This document shows positions 1 through 12,105 of a stretch of DNA of 64,000 nt, piece after piece. The number at the start of each line of letters is the position of its first letter. Position 1 is the stretch's first letter. Source of the DNA: Pseudoips prasinana (Eukaryota > Arthropoda > Insecta > Lepidoptera > Nolidae); assembly GCA_951640165.1 (NCBI GenBank), contig OX621250.1, positions 1,116,001 through 1,180,000 of the forward strand, in the 5' to 3' direction. Under the pieces are notes generated by a model. It made no database searches. It saw only the letters and a list, made by a program, of their open reading frames with translations, and was not told where the DNA came from. Position numbers and translations under genes: made by a program.

Positions 1-620
1 CGTGGGGCACACCCAATTACCCATAAAACCGATAAAAAATCACGTTTGTTGTATGACCCCTTCAAATATTTATTTTATTCTATTTTTTTAGTATTAGTTG
101 TTGTAGCGGCAACATTAATACATAATTTGTGAAAATTTCAACTGTCTAACTATTACGGTCCATGAGATACAGCTTGGTTACTGACGGACACATAGGCAGC
201 ATCGTCTTAGTAATAGGGTCTCGTTTTTCCCATTGGATACAGAACCCTAAAACAGTTACTAACTTGACTATTTAACCTGTTTATTTCCTAATAACTAAGA
301 TTATCAGCCGATATCAACGAAATATGTGAAACTATTTAGCTATTTATTGAACTACAAACCTATATAATTTACGTTTCGACAGGAAAGCCATATTATTTAT
401 ATAAATTTAATCGAATGTAAGGAAATATTTCTATTGGCTATTTTTGTAACAAGATCAGTAACTGGAATTAATACGAACAGTATAATATCGCTTTCATTTA
501 CGTTTCGCCCGCGGGTTACTAAATATTAAATTTGCGGCGTGTTTTTTCTGCTGGGTACTAGTGAATTTATATATTTTATTGTTCCAGTTAAGATCCTGAT
601 ATTAATCATTTTTTTCTTTT
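1..620. other. Unassigned AT-rich sequence
   Basis: No open frame, terminal repeat or match to the other repeats in the window was seen here. Confidence 0.4.
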
Positions 621-1000
621 TAGGGTTCCGTAGCATCGTACCCATACATTTGGGGTATCTATGGACAGGTCTTCAAAAATGATATTGAGGTTCCTAATAT
701 AGTTTTTTCTAAACTGAATAGTTTGCGCGAGAGACAGATCTACAGTGGAAAAATGAGCGCCCCCCCCCCCCCCCCCTGTAACTTCTAAAATAAAAGAATG
801 ATAAAACTAACAAAAAATATATGATATACATAACCATGTAAACTAACAACGAAAATTGGTTTGAACGAAATCTAGTTAGTAGTTTTTTTTTAATGCGTCA
901 TAAATCGTAAACCGCAATTTACCTTTCATTTAAGCAACTGAAATACTTGCTGCTGCGGAACCCTTCATGGGCGAGTCCGACTCGCACTTGGCCGGTTTTT
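621..1000 (+). repeat. Repeat H, copy 1 (internally deleted)
   Basis: It starts AGGGTTCCGTAGC and ends ACTCGCACTTGGCCGG, matching the copy at 15855-16442. About 220 bases of the fuller copy are missing just after the first 13 bases: the text jumps straight to the segment starting ATCGTACCCATACAT. It includes a 17-base C tract. I recognise this as a repeat common in Lepidoptera, but its class (MITE or SINE-like) is not evident from the sequence. Confidence 0.75.
760..776. repeat. Poly-C tract (17 C)
   Basis: A homopolymer inside repeat H. The copy at 15855 has only a short C run at the equivalent place, so the tract expanded in this copy. Confidence 0.9.
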
Positions 1001-1901
1001 GTATAATGTGATAGAGAAGATCTTCTCGATCACAAACAGATAGTCTCGTCATTCACAAATGTTTGGCTAGTGTTGTTTGACTATTGCTACTTGTGTCTTA
1101 ATTATATATTTGTAAAGTACCCCGTGACACAGGTTTCCATTCCCCATTCTGTAATATTTATACAACATCACGTTAGTTACTGCATGTGTAACTCAAGAAC
1201 GGCTGAAATTTTAATATTTATTTGTTTGTTCGATCTTCCTTTGGATAGGAGGATAAACTATGTTAATGATAAATACTTTTCTTATACATTAAAATGTGTT
1301 ACATCTTGTATGGAACTCCTATTTTGATTAGATCCTAAAATAAGTGATAACACAAACATTGTTCAATGCGTTAATATAATCCATGACCCCCGACAAAAAC
1401 GCAACGGGTCGTTTTACTTCTTAAAACAGCGAATGTTTTATTACGAATAGAAAAAAATAAATACTTAACTTCTAATAATTCAAATATAAATTAATGATAT
1501 GTTTTTACTTATGTGGTATGGAATAAACAAAATAGAATTGAGTTGTTATTGGGCTCTTTGAAGTATTACAAAGGGATCCTCTCTCGTGGTCCTTTTAACA
1601 ATCTTTGTAATCACACTACGCTGCTCGCTAGACGACACGACTTGTTAGGACGGAGAATATTCTAAGCATTTCGTTAAAAAGGCAGCGAAATCTTATTTGG
1701 ATTTCTATTTCACAATTTTCGTTAGGTTTTTAATGGTGTATATGCATTTCATATTATTATCTCTTTTTGTTCTCACTAAATTATTCTTGTACCTACAAAA
1801 TATACTTAAACTTGTCAGTATTTTATTGGGTTATGCCTTTTTCTCACCTGATGGGAAAATGTTAAAACACTATTTTTGATTTGCTTATATACCCTAACTA
1901 T
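1001..1901. other. Unassigned AT-rich sequence
   Basis: It contains two short open frames (85 and 60 codons) of very AT-rich composition with no recognisable domain. Neither looks like a gene. Confidence 0.4.
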
Positions 1902-2278
1902 GATGTCCTCCCGACCGAATTTCGGCCACGGCGGCCAGTCTTAATGGAGACTAGGCAATTGCGACATATTAAAGTGCACAAGTGTGTGCGCAAACACAGG
2001 GGCACTTTCTATTCCATCACTCTCATGATCCGATGGGGCGCCTAGTGACACGACCGGAAAGAGTTCAGGTACAGGACCGACGGCTTTACGTGCTCTCCGA
2101 GGCACGGGGGTGTAATACGGAGTGTATAATACGCCAACTTCCAGACTTCGGGCTAACACTGAGACATTTCTTTTTACGGAAAAATCCTAAAAATCACTTT
2201 TTGTCCCGACCCGGCATTTGAACCCAGGACCTCATTATCTGCGGTTGAACACGCTACCGCTAGACCAACGAGGGAGTC
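1902..2278 (-). mobile_element. SINE D, near full length
   Basis: Read on the minus strand it opens with a tRNA-like head: an A-box-like segment around GGTCTAGCGGTAGCG and a B box GGTTCAAAT. A conserved body of about 280 bases follows and ends near GGCCGAAATTCGG and GAGGACATC. The same unit recurs at 6021, 12531, 36355, 38278 and 45327. The short open frames on both strands are by-products of this body, not genes. Confidence 0.8.
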
Positions 2279-2506
2279 ACTCCTAACTATATGACTCTGT
2301 AGATCTATTAAAACCTACTTTATAAGCTCTTAATTGTGTCAGCTGCACGAGTTTGGTCGAGTGTATCCTAGACCTACCCGTAATACAGGTTCACTCCTAG
2401 CAGGGGGATGGGAGGGCAAGACTTGCCCAACGCTGCAGATACTCATAGTTTTAGTTTATTGCTGTTAAGTAGTTTTATGTATTTTTCATATTTTTAAATC
2501 AAGTCC

Positions 2507-2725
2507 GTTGGCGTGGCGGGTAGATGCGTGCTTTTCACGCCGCAGGTCGTGGGTTCATTCCCACCCAGGACAGATATTTGTGTGCATGAAGATTTCTGAT
2601 TGGCCTGAGTCTGGGTGTAATTAATATAACTGTATAAGTATGTAATTTAAAGAAAAATAGTATGAGGTAATATATCAGTTATCTGGTTTCCATGGTTGCC
2701 GTGTTTCAATAATATCCCAGGACAT
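2507..2725 (+). mobile_element. SINE C
   Basis: The tRNA-like head (GGCGTGGCGGGTAGATGCGT, then GGGTTCATTCCCACC) is followed by TTTGTGTGCATGAA. The 3' body (TCTGGGTGTAATT, then ATCAGTTATCTGGTTTCCAT, then ATATCCCAGGAC) is shared with SINE B. Confidence 0.75.
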
Positions 2726-2927
2726 TTTTTATTGATACAGAAAAGTAGCTAAAAACGTATTTTAAATTTTAATATTCTATATGCTATTTCAGAATTATTT
2801 TGCAATATAAAAGCTAGGAACAATTAAAAAAATATCTCTAAGTCAGTCATCACACCACAGCCGGGGTTCAAACCCCAAAATGGTGCTCTAGGATGCGGGT
2901 TACTTAGTTTATAGTCTGTGAATGTCA

Positions 2928-3126
2928 TCCTACTAATATTATGAATGCGAAAATTTGTGAGTATACTTGTTTTTTAGTCTTTCACGCATAAAAGTACCGG
3001 ACGGGTTTTGATGTAATTTTTAAGTAATATAGCTTATATATCCGAATAACACATAGGCTATTATATATATTATATAGGCTATTATTAATAAAGTTTAAAG
3101 CGGGTAAAAGCGCGGGGCACAGCTAG
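2928..3126 (+). mobile_element. Small non-autonomous Helitron
   Basis: The 5' end is TCCTACTAATATTATGAATG directly after an A. The 3' end has a GC stem around a TAAAA loop (AGCGGGTAAAAGCGC), then GGGCACAG and the terminal CTAG, followed by T. A 5' TC, 3' hairpin plus CTAG and A|T insertion are the Helitron signature. At ~199 bases it cannot code for a Rep/helicase. Confidence 0.85.
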
Positions 3127-3509
3127 TAATAAATAAAGTACACGACTTTCTCATTTTATAATCTAAGCTTTTGTTTTGATGCCATTTTCACTGTTATAAA
3201 TCTTACCTTTCAACTAAGAAAAAACACAGGATGGGTCGCTGTGCACAATCATTAAATTCCCATCAGGCGAGACAACGCTTCGCAATATATCGTTTATTTT
3301 CAAACGCTCAGCTTCCTGCGAAAGAAACAGCCAGGATATTACGGGGTCAGGGACACTACTAAGGTTTCTCGAATAAAATGTTAATGCGACATGAGAACGA
3401 AACGATTTGGTTGTTTTTCAGTCGGACCGAATTATTTCCAACTTATATTTATAAATTACAGTTACAAAGTTATTATTATTGGCATAAATATTAGTATCTG
3501 AATTTTATA
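3127..3509. other. Unassigned sequence between two Helitrons
   Basis: Mixed-composition sequence with no frame or repeat recognised. Confidence 0.35.
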
Positions 3510-3697
3510 CTAACTGTGCCCCGCGGTTTTAACCGCGTTAAACTTTATAAATTATAGCCTATGTGTTTATCTAGGATATCAGCTAACTCCATACCAAATT
3601 TTATTAAAATCTCTCCAGTCGTTTAGACGTGAAGAAGTAACGAACATACACACTCACACAGTCTCTCACATATTTTCGCCTTTATAATATTAGTGTA
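3510..3697 (-). mobile_element. Small Helitron, degraded terminus
   Basis: On the minus strand it runs from a 5' end like ACTAATATTATAAAGGCG to the hairpin region CGCGGTTAAAACCGCGG and GGCACAG. The terminal CTAG has become TTAG. Same family as 2928-3126, opposite orientation, about 380 bases away. Confidence 0.75.
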
Positions 3698-3784
3698 ATA
3701 ATATATAAATATTTTACATTGGAATTGACAAAAATATCTTACTTCTATACCTTGTATGGCCACTCATCCACCATACATTACAAT

Positions 3785-3925
3785 GTACAGACGCCAGCAC
3801 ATCAAGCTACTACAATCTGTCTAATTTCCCCCATTGAAAGTGAACCTTATGCTGTTCTGATAAAGTTGAAAATCTATAAAAGAAATATGATAGATTTCGG
3901 TAGCTTGATGTGCTGGCGTCTGTAC
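3785..3925. mobile_element. MITE-like foldback with 26-bp inverted ends
   Basis: Positions 3785-3810 are the exact reverse complement of 3900-3925 (outer bases GTACAGACGCCAGCACATC). The interior holds no real gene; a 71-codon frame here is incidental. The core GACGCCAGCACATC recurs at 51418. Confidence 0.75.
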
Positions 3926-4215
3926 TACAAATAAATAAATATTATTACGCTTAATTACTGTGTCAGCAGTTTACATGATCAACTGAAAAAAAAACCGTCC
4001 TCACTAACTACCTCACCACCGCCCCGTGTAAAACTTCGGTTCTAGAAATATGACATTTTGCACGGAGTTTGTTTTTAGGTAAGTATTTTGTGCCATTCCC
4101 ACACACATTTCTCTTCTTTAATTTAATTGGATATAAATAACCCTGACAATTTCATTTTAAGGATTTTAAAATTAAAACTTACCACTATAACCAATACTTT
4201 CCGGTGGGTTCATAC

Positions 4216-4351
4216 AAATAAAGGTTAAAATTGACGTAATCAATCGTTAAATCGGCTTCAACGTTAACAATCGATTCCGGACCATTTATGACGTCACATG
4301 TGCTCATGAAAGCCGATTTAACGATTGATTAAGTCATTTTAACCTTTATTT
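4216..4351. mobile_element. Foldback MITE, ~43-bp arms
   Basis: Arms 4216-4258 and 4309-4351 are inverted copies with one indel and one mismatch (AAATAAAGGTTAAAA at the outer edge, AAATCGGCTT at the inner edge). The ~50-base loop carries no frame. Confidence 0.8.
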
Positions 4352-4525
4352 TATTGAACGCCATTTAAGAAATCGATGTTCGTCGACTTAGCCGGTAGAG
4401 CCCCAGATATCAAATTCGCTGCTAATTAGCTGCTGATTAAAAGATACGTCAGGATTCCGAGAACGTAAACCTAAACTAGGCTCGTTGTTGTCTCTTTATA
4501 AATACATTTATATCAATAAATAAAT

Positions 4526-4771
4526 ATCTGGTGGATAACTAACAGACCGCCATCGGATCCCAAATTCGGCAGAGCTTCTACTATGGCAACCAGATAACTG
4601 GTAAACATACTTATATATTTCTAAATACTTGGGTATATAACAGATAAATTACACCCAGACACAGAGCAAATAGTCGTACTCATCACACAAAGATTTGTAC
4701 TGTGTGGGCATTGAAACCACAACCTCTGGCTTAGAGGAAAGTTCACTAACCATTAGACCAACAAGCCAGTA
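4526..4771 (-). mobile_element. SINE B
   Basis: The minus-strand head GCCTGTTGGTCTAATGG-like region and GAGGTTGTGGTTTCAATG (diverged B box) precede a body with CTGTGTCTGGGTGTAA and CCAGTTATCTGGTTGCCAT. It is diverged by several substitutions. Confidence 0.7.
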
Positions 4772-4797
4772 GTGTAAGTTTCATCAATTTTTTTTTT

Positions 4798-5045
4798 ATA
4801 ATATCTTGGTACAATGTCACACAGATCATCCTAGCCCCAAACTAAGCATAGCTTGTACTATGGGTTCCAGGCGACGATATACATACTTATATAGATAGAT
4901 ACATACTTATATACATAGAAAACATCCATGACTCAGAAACAAATATTCGTGCTCATCACACAAATATTTGCACTTACCGGGATTCGAACCCAGGACCACC
5001 AGCTTCGTAGGCAGGAGCACTACCAACTAGGCTATGGTGACCGTC
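4798..5045 (-). mobile_element. SINE A
   Basis: The minus-strand tRNA-like head runs from GGTCACCATAGCCTAGTTGG to a B box GGGTTCGAATCCCGG. The body includes GTGATGAGCACGAATATTTG, CATGGATGTTTTCTATG and TAGTACAAGCTATGC. It ends near TGTGACATTGTACC. Confidence 0.85.
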
Positions 5046-6020
5046 AAACCCCGCAATACCCGCAAGTTATTGTAAAATTAATCTAAACGTAAGGTTTAAT
5101 GTAACAACTGTTTTAATTTCCATTCGAGTGCCCAAAGTAGAGCCCTAAAAAACAACGAGCCTGCGTAATCACCCTGGTTGACGACAAATAGGAACTTTAT
5201 TCAAATCGGCACAAATTTATTTTAGCGAAATGACATCTGCCAACATTTCCAACCATTCGCTTTTGTATAAAGCCATTATTAATTTTCTTCGTTGAATAAA
5301 ACATGATTGATTGTAACCAAGTTCCTAAAAGTCTGAGTGGATTGAAAAACTATTTTGGGAAAAATGTTTATTAAATAATAACAACTTGTATTTTACGTTT
5401 GTCTAATCTAGCTGAATATGGTAAGTATTCTTGTTATTACCAGTTTACATTTGGCCTTTAGAATAAGTGCAATACTTGTATTAAAATTTATTGATTAAGC
5501 TCATACAGGATAAAATAGCTAACAATGAAATTAAGGCCCTTTTATGGGATATATTTATCAATGTTAAATATTAATTTTATTTATGTCCTGAAAATTTTCA
5601 CACATGCTAATATTCTCATTCTTGATAAACGTTGCGCCATCTGTGTTCAGCTTTAGTAAGTTAACTTATTCTGATGAAGAGACATCTGGCGGGTGTTTCT
5701 CGCAACTCGCTATCCAGAGGTTACAAACTGCCTCCATTCAATTCAAGATACTACGTAGTATATGGCAAATTTGCTAGATGGCGCTGCGATAAGAATTTAA
5801 AATGTAACCAGAGAATCAATAAAGATTGGCGTTTGGGAATAAACAGGCAGTAAACTGTTATAGGGCAGTAAGGGCTAAATATAATGAATAACTCAGGGAC
5901 CTAATCATTGTACGATTATTTTGTCTATTACAGAGAGTATTTGCGAGTATTAAGATACACAAGTAAATATAAAGTAAAAGTTTAGCTTGAACAATTTAAT
6001 TTACTGTAGTCTTATAATAA
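5046..6020. other. Unassigned sequence
   Basis: No frame longer than about 60 codons and no recognised repeat. A 5640-5800 stretch of more balanced composition shows nothing specific. Confidence 0.35.
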
Positions 6021-6368
6021 TCTCCTGCTGGCCGAATTTCGGTCGCGGTGGCCACCCTAAATGGAGACTAGCCATCTGCGCGGGACGTTTTATAGTAAAC
6101 AAATGTGTGCGCAAACACAGGGGCACTTTCTATTCCGTCACTCTCGTGATCTAGTGACCCGGCCAGAGAGAGATCAAGTCCAGGACCGACGGCCTTACGT
6201 GATCTCGGAGGCATTGGGAGTATGATACCGCTAGGTCCCAGACTTCGGGGTGACATTTAGAAAATTTTCTTTTACAGAAAAATCCATTTTTGACCCGACC
6301 CGGGATTTTAACTCAGGAACTCGTTATTTGCGGTTAAACGCGCTAGCGCTAAACCAACGAAGCACTCA
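6021..6368 (-). mobile_element. SINE D, diverged
   Basis: Same order as the 1902 copy: GGCCGAAATTC-type end, GTGTGCGCAAACACAGGGGC, and a B-box region reading CGACCCGGGATTTTAAC on the plus strand. It carries several substitutions and small deletions. Confidence 0.75.
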
Positions 6369-7094
6369 TTGTACTCTAAATAAATAGGTGGATGCTGTAC
6401 ATTTTGTACTTTAATTACCTAACTTTTCTAACTACAATACAACTTTTTCAACATAAACCTACAAAATAGAATGAGCCCAGAGACACATAAAGTTTACTTT
6501 AACTACAGCACTCTAAATGTTGGCTAAATATGGATCTGGACTATTTGTACCCTAATTTTAAGACGAATTATTATATAAAACCCATATTTCACAAATAGAT
6601 TGAATTCGAACAATTTAAATGACCATGTCTTTCGAGTTATCATGATTTAAATGAAAAGTATTAGGTACCGAAAGCTATCGAACTAGTAAATCAGCTTTCC
6701 ATTTACAATTTCGTTATATTAAATAATCGACATTGTTGACTTACATTAGAAATAATGATATAATTGTTATTTCTAAGTTAGCGATGTCAGTCGAATAAAA
6801 TGTAATACCTATAACTAAATTGTAAATTGCAAGCTGATTTATAAGGATGACTTAAATTCTTAAGTTGATTTATATATTGGGACAATGTGTAACACATAGG
6901 TAGACAGTGAAGGAAAATGAAGGAGTGATTTCTACCCATGAAAATGGACAAATTAGGGTGTGAAATACGAAAAATAGTTTTTAAAATTCACTAGCTGATC
7001 ATTATTCAAGAATGGAATGGATGGAATTTTTAGAGTAGGTAAGTATTTTTTACATCGCATGGTGACGTATACAAGTTGTTGTTTTATAGGCAAA
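6369..7094. other. Unassigned AT-rich sequence
   Basis: No gene or repeat recognised. Confidence 0.35.
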
Positions 7095-7308
7095 ATAGCT
7101 GTTCCCGCAGTTTCACCCGTGGTAAACTTTATAAATTATAGACTATGTGTTATTTGGTATAAATGCAATACCCACGTTAAATTAAGTAAATAGGTACTTA
7201 CTACAATGTTTCATCAAAATCCGTTGCGTAGTTTTTGCGTGAAAGGGTAATAAACATCCATTGTCACAATGACAAACTTTCGCATTTAGAGGTATAATAT
7301 TAGTAGGA
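7095..7308 (-). mobile_element. Small Helitron
   Basis: The minus-strand 5' end is TCCTACTAATATTATACCTC. The 3' end has a decayed hairpin (CACGGGTGAAACTGCGGG) and GAACAGCTAT in place of GGCACAGCTAG. Same family as 2928-3126. Confidence 0.7.
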
Positions 7309-8820
7309 TTAATAGGATTGAGTTTGCAAATTGTATGTCACAAAATACTACATACAATATGTGATAAATAATATTTTAGTTACGATCACTATCATTGCCC
7401 AGGCGTGCGCTCGTTGGGTCTGGGTTATTACACCAACCGTTTGCCAGAACCAATCTTAAGTAGTCCTCAGTTATATCTCGAAAAGCAAAAACATACAATG
7501 CTATCTCCGGGGAGGTAGACGCCTTTAAGGATGGGCTACCCAATTTAAAAAAAAAAATGTCTTGAGTTTATTAAGTAGGCTTTAATTAGTGTTATATTAG
7601 TGTAAATAGTTTTTTTTAATTTAGCATAAGAATGTGTTTCAGTTATTTGCTTGCGTTGATTATAAATATGTTTTAATTTTTGTTATGTTAAAAAATATGA
7701 TTAATTTTATTTGTTATATGTTGTATATTTTATTTAATTTTATATATATTTTCTTTATGTGTCACTATTATGAAATTTATGCGCATGCTGTGACACCTTA
7801 AAATGTTGTGCATTTAATTGTAATTTTGTACTTAATAATCTAGACGTAAAAAACAATGTAACAACTACTGGTTGTCCAAATAAATAAATAAATCATCAAT
7901 ATTACGAACATTATCAATATTATACATATAGGTACCTACTTATGAATAGCTAATAGGGCGACTTAAACTAATAACAATAAGTTTATTAGATACAATAAAC
8001 TATTATTTTTAACCAGTAACAAATAGTATTAAAGGAAATCAAAGAGGGAAGTGGTATAATATCAGAATAGCTATGAACTTTCAAGCAATTAGGCATTCTA
8101 AATGAACTCAGAAACTTAACTTAAACGGGATGAAGTTAGCCTTCTCGAATATCTACCATTATACCTAAATGAATATTTGCAGTGCTGGATTTTAGATTGA
8201 TGCTGATAATAATACTCGAATCTAGTGCAAACGGATAACGTTAATATGTTTAAAATTTTGTTATACCTACTAAAGATAACTATCTAACACTTATCTTATA
8301 ACTGTCTTCTTATCTTATATCAAAAACAAAATACAAGAAAGAAAGGTAATAATATGCATCAATGGCACCTCAATAACACCTCTTCCAGGCAACCTAGACA
8401 GAGGCAGTGTACATAAATAAAAAATATGAACACACTAGTACCATAACTAAAACAATGAATTTAATAATTCGTAACTGTTACAGACGTAGGTATAAATAAT
8501 AAATTGGTTTTTTATATTTAATATTGTTAATTGTATTTTATATAAATTATTGAATATTTTTGAACTGCGACTGTTATTTGTTGAAAGTCGCGATCATTAC
8601 AAAATAAAAAAATAACGTTATCAAAGCCGTCTTGTGATTTTGTCATGTAAGAAGGCAACATGAAAAAGATTAAATTAAAGTGAGTTGGTCTGAAACAGTA
8701 CCTACAGTCTGAAAGCAACTCATTTATTCAATAACTACATTATAAAAAAACATATAACGACATAATTTATTCTCCGAAACCGATATAAATAAAAACACTT
8801 TATAACAAATTCATACCTAA
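7309..8820. other. Unassigned sequence
   Basis: Mostly very AT-rich. A less AT-rich island at 7385-7540 shows no frame or repeat match. A 63-codon minus-strand frame near 8600 has no recognisable feature. Confidence 0.35.
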
Positions 8821-9138
8821 TCTATACATATAATAAAGTCGTAGCAAAGTCAAAACTGTACATTGAATATTTTTTAGAAAGGATACTTGAGGCGTGATCT
8901 ACAATCGAAATCGAAGCCGAAAATATAGTTTTTAGAATTTTTGTCTGTGTGTCTGTTTGTCTGGATGTATGTCCAGGCTAAACTCAAAAAGTACTGCATG
9001 GATTTACCTCAAATTTTGCATAACTATTACTAAGAGGTCGGGTCAACATATAGGCTACATATTATCACGCTATCACCCACGGGGGAGGAGCTATGACATA
9101 TAACATTTAACGCGGGTAAAACCGCGGAGCACAACTAG
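8821..9138 (+). mobile_element. Helitron, second family, full-length non-autonomous copy
   Basis: It starts TCTATACATATAATAAAG after an A, contains the family's internal GTCTGTGTGTCTGTTTGTCT and GAGGTCGGGTCAACATATAG, and ends with the hairpin ACGCGGGTAAAACCGCGG, AGCACAA and CTAG before T. It is the reference copy for 47622, 58776 and the array at 53100-54135. Confidence 0.85.
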
Positions 9139-10442
9139 TTATTAATAATGACAGTGAGCCACCAACAATTTAATTCAATTTCATTAGCAGCACATTTATC
9201 TCATGGAATTGAAATCTGGTAAATCAAAATAAATTTTGGGGTAAATTAGATCCTAACGAGGAATTTAATTAACTGTGCATGTTCCTTTTCACAATATATT
9301 TTTTATACTTGCACATACCTGCCTCCGGCTCTGGATAGTTGTAAGTACAAAGTAATAATTACAGATGTCTAAGTTGGCAAGTGGACGAGCCAAGGGGGTA
9401 AAGTTCTAACAATTGGTATCTACTGAGAAATAACTTTGTAGACTTCTTTGGCTACAACTGGGATCATTTTAATTAAATTCGCTGAGAAATTTAAGTTTAA
9501 CTTTCGTCATTGAACGTATCTTGAGAATTGACTTTGAAAGTTAGTTCATTTAAAAAGTTAATTACATGGTGGTTTTCGTTTGGTTGATGACTTTATATAC
9601 AGTAAGTTGTTAACCAAACGAATTTAAGCCATACAAACTTATCTGATTTAGGTATCAGAGTAAGTTAAGTAAGGACAATTATTCTTAAAATATTAAACAA
9701 TTTAAATGGAACATTGTTTATTATATTTTATATAGCTGCCCTCTTACGGAAATGCAGCGAACTGATGAAGATGTTGTTATGAAATTTGTTTGTTGGCGCC
9801 CTGCAACAGATGGCGTTTGGGTGGTAGTTCGGTGAAGCTGCGCTAGATGGCGACAGCAGAAATGCTTTTACAATAAGTAAGGTTTATTTTTCAATGTACA
9901 TTTTAAGACTCGTTAAATAAAGATCTTACAGAGTATATAATAAAATATAAGGTTTTAATTGCATAATTTCATTTTAAATGATAGTATTTATTATGGTTTT
10001 GTACAAATAATATGGCTTTATTTTGGATAGCGGGTTAAAGCAATAATAAATAGAGAGAGAATATTTTTGTGATAGGTAGGTACTTAAATTTATTTAATCT
10101 AAACAGAATAAAAAAAGGTCAATACTTAATAATAAATCCGATAGTGGGTTCGATTATAAATTCTATTTATTTCTGATACGACTTTTTTGTAGGACGTGTG
10201 CGTTGCTCTATTGCAATCAGAACGTTCTATTTTTCGCCTATAAAAAGTGTTTCGCCGATTATCGGACGTGGACGGGCAGCCTAACTAATATTTATGTTAA
10301 GACTAATATAAAATGAGTATGGACCTACCTAATTAATATGATGCCATTAGTATACATTTATTTATAATCATGTCTAACTTAGTTGAATATCAAACTATTT
10401 TAGAAGATCAAAAATTATAATCACTTTACTAAATCAATATTA
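9139..10442. other. Unassigned sequence
   Basis: AT-rich, with no supported gene. A modest island at 9780-9880 shows nothing specific. Confidence 0.35.
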
Positions 10443-10622
10443 GACGGTCACCGTAGCCTAGTTGGTAGTGCTCATCATGAGTCATGGATGTTTTCTATTT
10501 ATATAAGTACCTATTTATCTATCTATATAAGTATGTATATCGTCACCTGGTACCCATAGTACAAGCTTTGCTTAGTTTGGGGCTAGGATGATCTGTGTGA
10601 CATTGTCCCTAGATATTATTAA
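10443..10622 (+). mobile_element. SINE A with internal deletion
   Basis: The head GGTCACCGTAGCCTAGTTGG joins directly to CATGAGTCATGGATG, so about 75 bases including the B box are missing. The tail TAGTACAAGCTTTGCTTAG and TGTGACATTGTCCCTAGA are intact. This copy should have lost its pol III promoter. Confidence 0.8.
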
Positions 10623-10861
10623 ATCGCATATAATGTATTAAGATTATATATACTCACTGCAATTATTTAGAAATAGTAGTCAGGAAGTTCCACATCTCGT
10701 AATAAAATTTTGTCAGGCAGAAAATTTACAATCAATTATTTTTAAATGCTTTCCTGTATGAAAACGGAAGCTCGTTAAACAATACGAGGCGAACAGGAAG
10801 CACCATTCGTTTAAGTGCAGTTAGGTAGTTACTTCGCCAGTATTCTATTCACTTTACTACA

Positions 10862-11076
10862 AACTGTGTGGTGATGGCCACACTTTGCGGTGACGGCGAA
10901 GAATATCATAACCCCATCTCATCCCGTGGGGCGCAGAAATTGTCCCGAGAGGGAACACCTACCAGAGAACGGGCAGCAGCGTTTTTCCAAACCGTCTGCC
11001 AAACGTGGCGATTATTACATATTCCTAATCTTTGGGCATGCTTTTGTCTAGTAGTGGACGGAATTTATCTCGCATG
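10862..11076 (+). mobile_element. Repeat E (RTE-tailed SINE-like unit)
   Basis: It carries GGTGACGGCGAAGAATATCA, ACCAGAGAACGGGCAGCAGC, GCCAAACGTGGCG and a terminal TTTTGTCTAGTAGTGGACG resembling the RTE LINE tail. The same blocks occur at 14099 (minus), 38991 (minus), 43851 and 60470. The 69-codon frame is a by-product. Confidence 0.65.
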
Positions 11077-11142
11077 ATTACTACAAATCGTATAGAATAG
11101 AATGGAATAGAATATGGTTTATTACTTGGTTTCTTGCTTATC

Positions 11143-11396
11143 GTATGGGTAGTGGTAACCCTAGTGTCAGAGTTGTTCAAGCGGCCCAGTAGGCCTCCGA
11201 CATGGCTTAACGACTGTTGTCTAATGACTACAACCGGGACCGACAGCTTAACTTGCCCTCCGAAGCACGGAGACGCTCAGAAATTAAACCACTATGGCGG
11301 TCACCCATCTATGGACTGACCGCGAGCCTAGTTACTTAACCTCGCCGATCGCTAACGGACCGGTGAGAGCATCTAGCTATGCTTTGCTAGCGCCTA
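11143..11396 (-). mobile_element. 5S rRNA-derived SINE (best copy)
   Basis: Read on the minus strand, the head contains CTCACCGGTCCG, GATCGGCGAGGTTAAG and GCGGTCAGTCCATAGATGGG followed by TGACCGCC. Eukaryotic 5S rRNA has GATCACCGAAGTCAAGCAAC and GCGGTCAGTACTTGGATGGG then TGACCGCC, so the internal promoter region is recognisable. The body (CTCCGTGCTTCGGAGGGC, GTCGGTCCCGGTTGTAGTC, GAGGCCTACTGGGC) is not 5S. Copies recur at 19972, 20646, 49500 and 57598, with tail fragments at 15222 and 46475. It is a mobile element, not a working 5S gene. Confidence 0.75.
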
Positions 11397-12105
11397 CGCC
11401 TACTATTACTTAGTTAAGAATAATTTTCAAGTCACTTAATAGACTACAATTTTAGAGTATTATGGTGTTTTGTTTTAAGCGCATTTTGTGCTTGAAGAAT
11501 ATAATAGGTTCAATATTCGTCCCTCACTTTATATTCTGTAAAAACAATGAAGAAGTAAGCTTTGTGGAAGTATGATCCCAGCAGGTTTATATCTGTATTT
11601 ACTTATATCGAAGCGTGAGTAATTTTCGAGGTTGATACTACATTAATTTGACTGTAGGTTTTCTTTGGCAAATTCTATAAAAAAACAATTCGTGACTCTG
11701 GAGTAAACCCCAAAACTGTGAATTGAATTTAAGCTCTAGTCGGTAGTAAAAACAAAATCCTACTTTCAGTACTGAAAGAGAATTTTTTCAAGCTCGTGTC
11801 TCAATCCCTCACAAGAAACTGCGTCTAGCCCATTCAGCGCAAGTGTATCGGCGTGGTTCAGACTGAGTGTTTTATAATGAGGCTCGACTGACTGTGAACA
11901 CTCCGCTTTATACACAGCTACTAGGCTCAGAGCGTACAGGCTTGTTCTAGAAGTGAATAAAAATGTTCGTATATAATTTCTACTTTAACAACAATACGTA
12001 TATTAAAAGAAATCCCATGTTTACGAATATTTATTCGTTATGAAATAAGCTTAACCGAAGCAAATTCGTAAAATAAATACAAAATATATTATAATAATCA
12101 TAATA
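11397..12105. other. Unassigned sequence
   Basis: No gene supported. 11780-11950 is less AT-rich than its surroundings but has no clear exon or promoter structure. Confidence 0.35.

Noticed and set aside
1941..2221. Recurrent short proteins on both strands (also near 6068, 12574, 38334 and 45370)
   Set aside because: They lie within SINE D copies and follow its DNA sequence, so they are by-products of the repeat.
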